Below, piece after piece: positions 24,156 through 32,861 of a stretch of 34,106 nucleotides of DNA. The notes beneath the pieces are model-generated. The model was not told the DNA's origin, did not search any database, and saw only the letters and a program-made list of their open reading frames with translations. The stretch comes from Lysobacterales bacterium (lineage in GTDB: Bacteria; Pseudomonadota; Gammaproteobacteria; Xanthomonadales; Marinicellaceae). How positions within the stretch are numbered: the first letter of the stretch is position 1; each line of letters starts with the position of its first letter. The stretch is taken from positions 1-34,106 of the forward strand of contig JALSLV010000110.1 in assembly GCA_026988115.1 (NCBI GenBank), written 5' to 3'. Position numbers and translations under genes: made by a program.

Positions 24156-25184
24156 ATGACCAACAAGGATATATTCATTATCATTCCTGCCTTTAATCCC
24201 GGTAAAATAATTAGCGAAGTTGTTAATAAAACACGACACTATTGCCAAAACCTAATACTAATTGATGATGGTTGTGATGCACAAAATAAACTAATACTAT
24301 CCGAATTAGAACAACTACCTGAAGTGACCCTACTCACTCACCAAGTCAATAAAGGCAAGGGCTTTGCTATCCATACTGGCATAGAATGTGCATTAAAAAA
24401 CCAAGCAAAAACCATCATTATGCTCGATAGTGATGGGCAACACAGACCAGAAGAATTGGCTAAATTTTTACAGTTTGCTCAATCAAAACCTTTTGATTTA
24501 GTCATCGGTGTACGCACAGAGATTGATAAAATGCCATTGCGCAGTAAAATAGGCAATATTTTCATGGCAAAAGTGTTTTCTGTTTTATATGGACAAAAGC
24601 TTAAGGATACGCAATCGGGTTATCGCATGCTGTCAGCGAAGTTTGCTCAATTGTTTTTAGATAACGTTGATGCTGGTCGCTATGAAACAGAAATGCAAAT
24701 GCTTATGTTTGCCGCAAAAAGTAAAATTCATATTGATCAAATCCCAATAGAAACGCGCTACTTTGATGGCAACTCCAATTCAAAATTTCGCCCCCTTGCC
24801 GATTCCTTGCGTGTACTGGGTTCTTTTGCCAAATATTCTGGAGTTGGGTTTGCTTCTTTTTTGCTTGATTATTCCGTTTTTGTCTTTCTTAGTAGTTATG
24901 TTGGCATTTACTTTTTAACGGCACATTTGAGTTCGCGCATCATTAGCGGCAGCTTTAATTTTGCTGCCAATCGAAAATATGTGTTTAACCACAAACACTC
25001 ATTGGCTAAGTCCATAGGTAAATACCTTATTGCTGTTGCCTTATCGCTGAGTCTCTCATCGGTGCTTTTGTATTTATTTGTTGATGTTGTGCACATCAAA
25101 ACAGCGGTTGCCAAAATTTTTGCAGAAGCATCCACTTTTTTACTTAACTACTTTATTCTCAAGCACTTTGTGTTTAAGAAATAA
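24156..25184 (+). CDS. GT2 glycosyltransferase fused to GtrA-like membrane domain
   Basis: Residues 1-215 are a GT-A-fold family 2 transferase of the dolichyl-/undecaprenyl-phosphate sugar synthase type: FIIIPAFNPG, NKGKGFAIHTGIECAL, DxD as D91-S-D93 in MLDSDGQH, and KDTQSGYRML. Residues ~225-342 form a GtrA-like domain with four membrane segments, ending in NYFILKHFVFKK. Such fusions load a sugar onto the lipid carrier and help move it across the inner membrane. The next gene, a many-spanning GT-C-type protein that starts within this stop codon, could use that lipid-linked sugar. The sugar and acceptor are unknown. Confidence 0.88.
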   Translation: MTNKDIFIIIPAFNPGKIISEVVNKTRHYCQNLILIDDGCDAQNKLILSELEQLPEVTLLTHQVNKGKGFAIHTGIECALKNQAKTIIMLDSDGQHRPEELAKFLQFAQSKPFDLVIGVRTEIDKMPLRSKIGNIFMAKVFSVLYGQKLKDTQSGYRMLSAKFAQLFLDNVDAGRYETEMQMLMFAAKSKIHIDQIPIETRYFDGNSNSKFRPLADSLRVLGSFAKYSGVGFASFLLDYSVFVFLSSYVGIYFLTAHLSSRIISGSFNFAANRKYVFNHKHSLAKSIGKYLIAVALSLSLSSVLLYLFVDVVHIKTAVAKIFAEASTFLLNYFILKHFVFKK

Positions 25185-27007
25185 TGGGGTTTTATCAGGC
25201 TGAACCGTTAGGTTATTTGTTTTTAATCATTGGCTTATTTTATGCTAATGGGGTGTTGCTAACAAGAAACTTTTTCTCAAGTAATTTATGGACAGAGAAA
25301 TTTTTCATCAATTCAGTGGTGGGTATTGGTTTTTGTATTCTGCTTTTGTTTTTTCTTGCTTTGTTTGGTTTGCTCACACCACTAGCGGTTATGGTTATGT
25401 TTTCTCTTGCACCCGCTTATTTGCTGTGGTCCAATGATAAAAACAAGTCCTTTTTCAATATTTCTTCCACCTATCATGGCATCATTTCGCACGCTGGCAT
25501 TAGTGCAATAGTTTTATTGTTATTGTTTGCCGATACCTATTTGGTGTTTTTTCCAGAGACCAGTTCCGATGCCATGCGTTACCATTTGCCCTATGCCCGA
25601 TTTTATGTTGAAAATCATGGTTTGGTTGTTAATGAGTTTATGCGTTACCCTATCTTTACGCACAATGTTAATTTAATTTTTTCACTTGGCTACTTGTTTG
25701 AGAACAAAAATCAAGGCGATGTATTGGCACGATTATTTAATATCTATTTTTTAACCTTATTGTTGTTGGGTTTGTATTCTTTAACGTTAAAAAACTTTGG
25801 GAAAATCACGGCATTCATTGCTTGTCTTATCCTCATAAAAATCAAAATGCTGCGTGTCATTATGGTTTCGGCCTATGTTGATATAGCTCTAGCTCTGTTT
25901 GTTTTTGCTTGCGTCTATTTTTTGTACCAATGGCAAAAAAATAAAGAAAAGCGCTGGTTATACCTTGCCGCATTTTTATTGGGCACGGCGTTAGGAACAA
26001 AATACCTCGCCCTAGTTTGGCTTGTGCCATTAACGGTGTGGGTCTTTTTTAGTGATAAAAATTTTAAACATGCCTTAACGTTTTTTCTATTATCCTTAGC
26101 ATTTGGTTGCCCTTGGTATGTCCGCAATATTCTTATATCTGGCAACCCAATCCACCCTTTTGCACAAAGTTTTTTTGGTTACTGGGTGTGGACTGCATCA
26201 GATGTGCTGGCACAAAAGAAAGAATTACTCATTGCTCATGGTGTTGATAAAAGTTTCATCAATTTACTCAAGCTTCCATGGTTATTGGGGACTGAAAAGC
26301 AATTTGTTAAAAGCCATTTAGGCTGGGCGCTTCTTGCTGGCATTCCATTTTTGGCATTAGCCTATAGAATGCCCAAATTCTTTAAGCACATGGCAATCTT
26401 TATTTTATTTGGTTTGGTTTTCTGGTTTTATACAGCGCAAATTCTGCGTTACTTTACTGCTATCTTGCCCTTTTTAGCTATTTTTGCCGCCTATCCTTTG
26501 GGTTTGGCTTTTGCTTATTTAGATAAAATTAAATGGTTAAATAACCATCGGTTAATAACGGTTGTTTCCATTGTCCTATTGGTTTATAGCAGTCACACCT
26601 TATACAAACACTTTTATTACCTCAACAAATGGAGAGCCTTACCCCAATCAGATTACCACTGGCAAAATATTTTAGATGAACGTGATAGTTATTATCCCTT
26701 TGCCAAACTCCTCAATGATAGAGGTGTTAAACGACTACTCAATATTGGCAAAACCCGTATTCATTACACCTTTGATGGATTAACCTTGGGAGATTGGTTT
26801 GGGCCAGCTAACTTTTACACCATCGCTCAATCATCAAAAAATGCCAATGACATTATTCAACATATGCACCGATTAAAGGTCAATTATTTAATTGCAGAGA
26901 AGAAACCCAAGTGGGCGAATAGAGTTAATAAATTACTAAAAGACAGTTCGCGATTCGAAGTTGTCAAAGATTCAGACTTAAGAACACTCTTTTTTCTTAA
27001 ACCTTAA
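25184..27007 (+). CDS. Polytopic GT-C-type glycosyltransferase (ArnT/PMT-like)
   Basis: A 607-residue inner-membrane protein with about a dozen hydrophobic segments over the first 470 residues and a soluble C-terminal domain of about 130 residues. D129 in the first large periplasmic loop (FPETSSDAMRYHLPYARFY) is placed like the acidic catalytic residue of GT-C enzymes, and GTKYLALVWLVPL and PWYVRNILISGNPIHPF are typical of GT39/GT83-like proteins. It starts on the last base of the previous stop (TAATG), so translation is coupled to the lipid-sugar synthase. Likely role: transfer of a lipid-linked sugar to a glycan or protein in the periplasm. Its 3' end overlaps the opposite 2OG oxygenase gene by 11 bases. 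Confidence 0.82.
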   Translation: MGFYQAEPLGYLFLIIGLFYANGVLLTRNFFSSNLWTEKFFINSVVGIGFCILLLFFLALFGLLTPLAVMVMFSLAPAYLLWSNDKNKSFFNISSTYHGIISHAGISAIVLLLLFADTYLVFFPETSSDAMRYHLPYARFYVENHGLVVNEFMRYPIFTHNVNLIFSLGYLFENKNQGDVLARLFNIYFLTLLLLGLYSLTLKNFGKITAFIACLILIKIKMLRVIMVSAYVDIALALFVFACVYFLYQWQKNKEKRWLYLAAFLLGTALGTKYLALVWLVPLTVWVFFSDKNFKHALTFFLLSLAFGCPWYVRNILISGNPIHPFAQSFFGYWVWTASDVLAQKKELLIAHGVDKSFINLLKLPWLLGTEKQFVKSHLGWALLAGIPFLALAYRMPKFFKHMAIFILFGLVFWFYTAQILRYFTAILPFLAIFAAYPLGLAFAYLDKIKWLNNHRLITVVSIVLLVYSSHTLYKHFYYLNKWRALPQSDYHWQNILDERDSYYPFAKLLNDRGVKRLLNIGKTRIHYTFDGLTLGDWFGPANFYTIAQSSKNANDIIQHMHRLKVNYLIAEKKPKWANRVNKLLKDSSRFEVVKDSDLRTLFFLKP

Positions 27008-27929
27008 AAAGTTTATGAACAAGACGTCGAAACTTATGATAAGGTCCACGCAAAATACTTTTTACTTGTCCTTTTATATCATTGGATTCTTCGGTTAATT
27101 TGGTAATATAACCATACAAGCGTTTTAGGTGTTGGTCGCGTCTTGCCAATAAGACTTTTATTTCCTGCACATCCTGAGCGGTTAGGACTCTGCCTTCTTT
27201 AATTTTATCAGGCAGATGCCGCTCCACATATATGGTTGTGTGTGGCTTAATGCCTGGCTCGGATTCTTTGGTATAATAATATAAAGCAAAGGATTTTCGC
27301 GATAGATGCTTCTTATCTTCAGGTAAATCAATGCGAGGAAACCCATGCCACGAATGGTTGTTGGTTTCAAAAATTACAGCACGATTAAACAAAGGTTCAA
27401 CACTAATTATTTCATCTTCCTGTGGCTGCAATCGTGGATTTTTATGCAATTCAATATTTCCGCCCCATGATTTATCCCATTCTTTATTGAGGTAAACAAT
27501 TAAATTCATCCGACGACGATAACCGGTAAAAGGATGGTGGGTAAAATCCACATGCGGATCTAAATCTTGCCCATCGAGATTATTGTGAGTGCCACCACCA
27601 AAATAATGGGGATCGTATTTGAGGTTTTTAATGCCAGTAAAGTCCTCAATTAACTGCAAAAAATCTTTACTTTTAACCAAATCATCTAAGTTTTTGTAGG
27701 CATCACTTATCTTAGACACGTGCTCATGCACCGCTTTTTTTCCCACAACACCGTCTTCATTGGTTGCTAATTCTTCATCAAAATCAGGAAAATCATCCAA
27801 TAGCTGCTGACAAAACTCTGATGTGAAAAAGTTTTCAATCACCACGTGTTTAAACGGTTGGTTATTAACAAATTGTTGGTTGATTTGTTGAGTTTGGCTT
27901 GTTGTCTGTTGGTTGAGTAATTTCATCAT
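26997..27929 (-). CDS. 2-oxoglutarate/Fe(II)-dependent oxygenase
   Basis: Soluble 310-residue oxygenase. The facial triad is visible: H126 and D128 in DPHVDFTHHP and H195 in NNHSWHGFPRI, with R211 (SRKSFALYYYT) as the 2-oxoglutarate anchor; the order and spacing match prolyl-4-hydroxylase-like SM-20 enzymes. The N-terminal region contains VVIENFFTSEFCQQLLDDFP, the usual opening. The C-terminal ~75 residues are basic and probably helical, beyond the core fold. Lying between glycosyltransferases and a methyltransferase, it may modify a sugar or surface polymer, but hydroxylation of a protein is equally possible. It and the methyltransferase gene are 12 bases apart on the same strand. Confidence 0.87.
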   Translation of the reverse strand: MMKLLNQQTTSQTQQINQQFVNNQPFKHVVIENFFTSEFCQQLLDDFPDFDEELATNEDGVVGKKAVHEHVSKISDAYKNLDDLVKSKDFLQLIEDFTGIKNLKYDPHYFGGGTHNNLDGQDLDPHVDFTHHPFTGYRRRMNLIVYLNKEWDKSWGGNIELHKNPRLQPQEDEIISVEPLFNRAVIFETNNHSWHGFPRIDLPEDKKHLSRKSFALYYYTKESEPGIKPHTTIYVERHLPDKIKEGRVLTAQDVQEIKVLLARRDQHLKRLYGYITKLTEESNDIKGQVKSILRGPYHKFRRLVHKLFKV

Positions 27930-27941
27930 AAACAGATTTTC

Positions 27942-28718
27942 TTAGTAGTGATGGTGCTCAAATATATCTTTATAGTTCGGCACTCTTTTTAATAAGGCGA
28001 AATAGCGTTCATCTTTTTTAACTTCATGAGGAGTAGATTTCCCCACCTCACCGATGCAGTGTTCTTTAATAATTTCAAAACCAGATCTTTTAATCAGTTG
28101 ATGCATTCCTTTTAGAGAAAAAATCCAATAATTGGTTGGGTCATTATTGAGTTCATCAGCCGCGACTAAATACCCTACTGATAAATTTTTGATTTCTGTC
28201 CCATCTGGAGCATGTGAAGCAATTCGCGTGCTTAATAAAACATAATCAGAAACTAAGCACAGCATATTCAAAAAATAAAAAGGGTTCCTTAAATGATAAA
28301 GTATTCCCATAGCAAAAGTAAAACCATACTCATTTTCTAATACAAAATTTCTATCCACATCGTGTTCTAAAATCCGAACTGTTGAGTCAAGTTTGTTTTT
28401 TAGGTAATTGCACGCTTTAAGGTCATTATAGTTGGTGACTTTTCTATCAACAACATCAACATCAAAGCCTTGACTTTCGAAATAAAAGGCAATGTCACCA
28501 TCCGCGCAACCTATATCTAAAACTCTTTTATCTTTTGCTAGTGTATCAAAAAAAGATTCTTGACCGCCCTTTAACAACTGGTCAATAATAGTTAAGTTGT
28601 TCATGCTTTTATATGGATACCAATCAAATTCAACCTTTGCCTCTTTTTTGATTCTATCCAATTTTTTTTCAAAGGTATTTGCTGCTTTTCTAAGAGGTGA
28701 TTTTCTGATGTTTATCAA
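27942..28718 (-). CDS. SAM-dependent class I methyltransferase, TTG start
   Basis: A 258-residue methyltransferase: motif I VLDIGCADGDIAFYFES, the acidic residue in VDVVDRKV, and FAMGILYHLRNPFYFL, a stretch also seen in CmoB/UbiG-like enzymes. The frame has no upstream ATG; it begins with TTG at 28718, preceded by GGAG about 10 bases upstream, and the next Met would remove the first 38 residues. It lies in an operon with the 2OG oxygenase. The substrate is unknown; the context suggests a sugar or lipid-linked glycan. Confidence 0.82.
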   Translation of the reverse strand: MINIRKSPLRKAANTFEKKLDRIKKEAKVEFDWYPYKSMNNLTIIDQLLKGGQESFFDTLAKDKRVLDIGCADGDIAFYFESQGFDVDVVDRKVTNYNDLKACNYLKNKLDSTVRILEHDVDRNFVLENEYGFTFAMGILYHLRNPFYFLNMLCLVSDYVLLSTRIASHAPDGTEIKNLSVGYLVAADELNNDPTNYWIFSLKGMHQLIKRSGFEIIKEHCIGEVGKSTPHEVKKDERYFALLKRVPNYKDIFEHHHY

Positions 28719-28824
28719 TTTTATCTATCTCCAGTTATAATTTATTATTAAATTCAGTTCTTTGTATTAAATAATATACTTTTTATGGATTATAATCCCT
28801 TTTTAATTTATTTTATTAAAATTA

Positions 28825-29397
28825 ATGATATTTAGTTCTGTTACTTTCCTATTTTACTTTTTACCTCTGTTTTTATTGTTGTATTTTGTAATGCCTTTTA
28901 AAAACACGGTTTTATTAATTGCGAGTTTGTTTTTCTATGCATGGGGTGAGGCTCAATACGTTTTATTGATGTTACTATCAATCGGTATCAACTATTCTTT
29001 TGGACTTGCTATTGATAAAACATCACTGAACAAATCAAAACAAAAGGTGTTTTTAAGCTTTGGTGTTTTAGCTAATTTGTTACTGCTTGGTTATTTTAAG
29101 TATTTTAATTTTATTTCTGCCGATTTATTCACGATTAAACTCACTGAACCGGTACATTTACCTTTAGGCATTTCATTCTTTACTTTTCAAGCTATTTCTT
29201 ATTTGGTTGATGTTTACCGCAAAGAAGCCAAGGTTGAAAAAAACATCTTTAATCTTGCTTTGTATATTTCCATGTTTCCACAGTTAATAGCCGGTCCTAT
29301 TGTTCGATTCAAGACAGTAGCAAAACAAATCCACAGTCGCCAACATACGCTTAATACCCTTTCACAAGGCATGCGGATTTTTATTATTGGCTCTTAA
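28825..29397 (+). pseudogene. AlgI-like MBOAT O-acyltransferase, 5' fragment
   Basis: Residues 1-189 match the N-terminal part of the AlgI/MBOAT family very well (FSSVTFLFYFLPLFLLLYF, LLIASLFFYAWGE, LPLGISFFTFQAISYLVDVYR, SMFPQLIAGPIVRF, SQGMRIFIIG), but the frame then stops at 29395-29397. Full-length family members have about 460-520 residues and the catalytic His lies in the missing part, so the enzyme is inactive. The break falls 5 bases before the stop codon of an inverted gene, so the loss of the 3' part and arrival of that gene are probably one event. A -10 like TATAAT is at 28791-28796. The intact gene would have moved acetyl groups to periplasmic glycan. Confidence 0.85.
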
Positions 29398-29402
29398 TTT
29401 AA

Positions 29403-30380
29403 CTAAAATGAACACGTTAATGAAGATGTTAACGGGACTTCTGTATTTCCACTTAAGGTTAAATTATTAGAATTGCCTAAGACAGATATGCTATTGCAGT
29501 TACTTGCATTTGAAGTGTTGTTATGATAGAAAAGGTTGTTGATATAGGTGCCATTGCTGTTTTCAATTTCATCATACACAGATGCCGATAATTTACTGAA
29601 GTATACCTTTGTGTTTTTGACTATGAGATTATCTGTTCCACCCACAATATCTAAACCAAATCCATTTGAATAAAATATTTTTACATTATCAAGAATAGCA
29701 TTATCACAATTAACCAAATAAAAACTTGAGGTTCCTGACTTATCATGTCTTGTTCCTGTTATAGTTAACCCACTTGAGTCATAACAGCTAACTTCTCCGT
29801 CACCAATTAAGAATCCTTGCGAACCAGCAGCTCCATTATTCCTTCCTACTATGTATCCATACCATAACTTTGTGTTTAGTGTGTGGCTAATCCAAATTGA
29901 TGGGTCAGGACCACCATTGTTTAAATCCCCATTTAATGATAGAAAATTGTTCAATAATTGAGCGTTATTACTACCATTCACTCCTATCCCTATTTTTACA
30001 TGCTGAATATTTAAGTTCCAAATAACAGGGTTATTATCAAAGTAAGATAAAATCCCGAATGTAGCTAAGTTACCTCCTGATGATTTTACGTTAAAGTTAT
30101 GAACCTGAGTATTGTCATTCATTTGAATGACAATGTTTGCTGTTGACTGAATAGTGGTCTGTAGGTTATTTACATCGCCATTAATGCCTGAAATATGTTG
30201 ACCTCTTAATAGGTGTATTGTGCTAGAGGAATTAAATATACCAGAACTTAAACACAATGTCTTATTTGAACCCAAACTAGTGAGCGAAGTCTGAATATCT
30301 TGAGAGGGATTGATACTAAGATCACAAGCTGAAAAACTTTGAATTGAATATATTAGAACAAAATAAATAATTTTTTTCAT
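29403..30380 (-). CDS. Secreted right-handed parallel beta-helix protein
   Basis: 325 residues with an N-terminal signal peptide (MKKIIYFVLIYSIQSFSA followed by Cys) and a body made of repeated short beta-strands rich in Asn, Gly, Ser (for example NPVIWNLNIQHVKIGIGVNG, NLIVKNTKVYFSKLSASVYD), as in pectate-lyase-like or periplasmic copper-binding beta-helix proteins. No catalytic set of a polysaccharide lyase is evident. The gene lies in opposite orientation between the two halves of a broken O-acetylation locus, so it is probably a newcomer. It could bind or cut a polysaccharide; that is inference. Confidence 0.78.
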   Translation of the reverse strand: MKKIIYFVLIYSIQSFSACDLSINPSQDIQTSLTSLGSNKTLCLSSGIFNSSSTIHLLRGQHISGINGDVNNLQTTIQSTANIVIQMNDNTQVHNFNVKSSGGNLATFGILSYFDNNPVIWNLNIQHVKIGIGVNGSNNAQLLNNFLSLNGDLNNGGPDPSIWISHTLNTKLWYGYIVGRNNGAAGSQGFLIGDGEVSCYDSSGLTITGTRHDKSGTSSFYLVNCDNAILDNVKIFYSNGFGLDIVGGTDNLIVKNTKVYFSKLSASVYDEIENSNGTYINNLFYHNNTSNASNCNSISVLGNSNNLTLSGNTEVPLTSSLTCSF

Positions 30381-30449
30381 GGATAACTATCTCTTTTTTA
30401 GCGGTGTATAAAATTATATTAATTTTAATGATTGTGTCAAGAAATTTAG

Positions 30450-31184
30450 ATTGAAAATTTTAATAAATCTATCATAGTTGCCACTATTCCCACAAAATCC
30501 AGAATCTATCCAGAAAATTTATTATCACCCTATGCTGAAATTTGCCAAAAAAACACAACAACATGGTTAGATAAAAGAGTCAAGGAAGTTACGGGTAGAG
30601 GCATTTATTATCCACTAGAAAAGTTCAGGCAATGGAAAAACGAATTTCAAGTTTATCTTCCTTCCTATTTTCATTGGAATGGGGAATTGCCCTACTATGT
30701 TGCTGATGATATGATGAAAAATTATTGGGCGATTGAACCGAAGTTTGAAGTCCATTCAACCCATGCCTTGGTCAAAACAGATTTAAAAAGGTTTCTTCAC
30801 GGCCTTCGTTTATGGAACACCTCTAAAAAATACAATTATAAGGAATTTAATATTAAGGAATGCCGAGGTAGAAACTGTATTAAGGATTTAAATAAGGTCT
30901 ACAAAAAAGTGGTCGGATTTCGATTTACACGAGCTAAACCAACCACTCACCGTAGATTATTGATACTTGCCGATTCATTTGGTGCTGCCATAACTGAACA
31001 TTTTATTCGTGGTTTTGATGAAGTAAATATGATAAGTATTAGCAATCTAACCTTATCTGAACAAAAGCAGTTTTATAAAACTGTTTTAAAAGACACGAAT
31101 CCAACACATTTTCTTTTGTTGTTTCATGATGGCGGATTTATCGGGCATGGAAATCGACTAAACAAACTATTAGAACTAAAATAA
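30450..31184 (+). pseudogene. AlgJ/AlgX-like SGNH acetyltransferase partner, 3' fragment
   Basis: The frame is open from just after a TAG at 30447-30449 and runs to 31184 with no good start codon near its beginning (a TTG at 30687 is internal). It opens with a piece that matches the middle of AlgJ/AlgX proteins (KSIIVATIPTKSRIYPENL), continues through FHWNGELPYYVAD, where the family has D-x-H-W and the Asp is replaced, and reaches LLILADSFGAAITEHF, the DSF (serine nucleophile) box. The N-terminal ~100 residues, including the export signal, are missing, so it cannot reach the periplasm. Its 5' loss mirrors the 3' loss of the AlgI-like gene on the other side of the beta-helix gene. Confidence 0.75.
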
Positions 31185-31186
31185 AT

Positions 31187-31215
31187 TTGACAACAGTAAG
31201 CAACAAAGCTATATT
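31187..31215 (+). promoter_or_regulatory. Consensus-like promoter before the unknown secreted-protein genes
   Basis: TTGACA (31187-31192), a 17-base spacer, and TATATT (31210-31215). It lies right after the AlgX-like fragment and about 190 bases before the next gene, so the leader would be long. The rest of 31216-31402 shows no gene; TGACAATGTCA (31266-31276) is a small palindrome there. Confidence 0.5.
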
Positions 31216-31402
31216 TACACTAAGATAAATGAACCACTAAAAAAACAGTCCAACAGACTATAGCCTGACAATGTCATTATAATTATAAAAATTTATCCTT
31301 GTTTTGAACAAAGGTCTATCGGCATTATTCAAAGGCACTAAAAACTGTTTATGTTTTTTTCTTGATTGAATTTAGACTTCAATTTATGAATAGGAAATTT
31401 AT

Positions 31403-32233
31403 ATGGGAACACATGCAAAATACCATAAAAGGGTACTGACCTCTAAAACCACAGCATTGTTAACAATACTTATTCCCCTTGTCACATTTTCTAAGATAAG
31501 CCATTTAGAATCTAGTATAAAAGTATTACAATCCAACACCTCTTCAATTTCCAAAATTATGCTTAAAGGTAGATGTTTATTAGATCTAAAGGTGTTACAT
31601 TTTCTAAGTAACGGTGTTGGTTTTAAAAAACAGGGTTTATTGGAATGGGTAAGATACTATAATGATTTATTTAAACCGTTGAATGGCACCAACCATACAA
31701 CTAAAAGTTTTAATACTGATAAACTTTCTTTAGAGAAAAATAAAACTGAAATAGATACAAATTTATTAAAAAAACTAAAAAAACAAATGATTTCTCCATT
31801 AACCTATTTTATTTATCAAATGTATGAAAATAGTCAAAAATGTAATGGCGAATACAATGAATTAAAAACTGTATGTATGGGGTTCCCAGAATACGATAAA
31901 GACAATAGGACCCTAACATTTAGCTATCTAAGTGAATACCGTGAAATTAATGATAATACAAATATAAAAAAAATAGCGGTTAAAGCAATAAAAAATTTAA
32001 CAAGAGAACTTGGACTTGATGGTAATACTAAGGGGATGATTCAATCCATTTTAAAGGCTTATGGAATACCAATAACAGTTGAAAAAAACAATCTTTTCCT
32101 AAACAATAAACCAATTTGTATTAAAATTTTATTACGCGTTGGCTTTGATATTAAGCTCTATTCATATTTTGGTTTGAGAGATTGTAATGCGGAAATAAAG
32201 GTAATAAAAAAACAAAAAGCATATGTGCTTTAA
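31403..32233 (+). CDS. Unrecognised secreted or membrane-anchored protein sharing a motif with the downstream protease
   Basis: 276 residues, no family recognised. Residues about 14-30 are hydrophobic after a basic start, so a signal peptide or anchor is likely. Residues 63-93 carry KVLHFLSNGVGF, then GLLEWVRYYNDLFK, which matches residues 120-150 of the V8-like protease gene at 32862 (15 of 31 identical by eye: G-x-G-F-x3-GL-x-E-x-VR-x-YND). The remainder is Lys/Asn/Ile-rich with no visible catalytic motif; five Cys (in CNGEYNELKTVC and later) suggest disulfides outside the cytoplasm. AGGAAA precedes the ATG, and the same leader ATAGGAAATTT precedes the gene at 32862. It overlaps the next gene by 11 bases. 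Confidence 0.6.
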   Translation: MGTHAKYHKRVLTSKTTALLTILIPLVTFSKISHLESSIKVLQSNTSSISKIMLKGRCLLDLKVLHFLSNGVGFKKQGLLEWVRYYNDLFKPLNGTNHTTKSFNTDKLSLEKNKTEIDTNLLKKLKKQMISPLTYFIYQMYENSQKCNGEYNELKTVCMGFPEYDKDNRTLTFSYLSEYREINDNTNIKKIAVKAIKNLTRELGLDGNTKGMIQSILKAYGIPITVEKNNLFLNNKPICIKILLRVGFDIKLYSYFGLRDCNAEIKVIKKQKAYVL

Positions 32234-32726
32234 TACAATAAAAAAAAGATCATATAAGTGCATATTAATAAGCTTATTTATATTATATCCTCTTTTTCTT
32301 TTGGGAGCAGATGAAAATAAATATAAATATGAATCTCAGATGTCAGTGTTGAAATTTTATTTAATTAGGCTTTACGATATTGAAAAGTGTGAAGCTACAA
32401 AAAATTTCTATTCTAAAAAATATAATTGGTGTTTAAGAGAGTTTCCCAAAGTTAACAAATCAAACATTGAGCTGCATTTTATTATCAATGAAAATAGCTC
32501 ATTAACTGCAAATCTTATTAAATCATCAACTGCTGAAATGAAGAAATTGAAACTAAAGAATATTAATAATTTTATAAACGATTATCCACATTTTATTGGT
32601 TTTTATTCTGACCCCAATAATAATCAAGAGAGAATAGAAGAAGATCTAGTTGAGTTAATGGATTTGTATCTTCACTATTGTGTAGGTGATAAATGCTATA
32701 TAAAAAAGCATAAAATCAATTTGTAA
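32223..32726 (+). CDS. Unrecognised small exported protein
   Basis: 167 residues with an N-terminal hydrophobic segment after a basic start (KKRSYKCILISLFILYPLFLLGA), so probably exported. The mature part has four or more Cys (CEATKNFYSKKYNWC, YCVGDKC). The stretch NIELHFIINENSSLTANLIK followed by SST recalls the first strands of TonB/AgmX-type C-terminal domains, a weak resemblance by eye. No Shine-Dalgarno is clear; the start lies in the end of the previous gene, which suggests co-translation. Base composition is even more AT-rich than in the housekeeping genes, as for its neighbours on both sides. Confidence 0.5.
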   Translation: MCFNTIKKRSYKCILISLFILYPLFLLGADENKYKYESQMSVLKFYLIRLYDIEKCEATKNFYSKKYNWCLREFPKVNKSNIELHFIINENSSLTANLIKSSTAEMKKLKLKNINNFINDYPHFIGFYSDPNNNQERIEEDLVELMDLYLHYCVGDKCYIKKHKINL

Positions 32727-32861
32727 ATACTATCGAAATTACTTTAGATGAACTCTTTAAATTAAGGCATTGTAGGTTTTATGTTTACGAATTTCAGCCA
32801 AAAATTAAAACCATATTTTCCCAAAATAAAAGTATGTAACCTTTACTATAGGAAATTTTAA

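Noticed and set aside
31266-31276. TGACAATGTCA palindrome as an operator
   Set aside because: A single short palindrome in AT-rich DNA with no promoter element at a fitting distance; not supportable alone.
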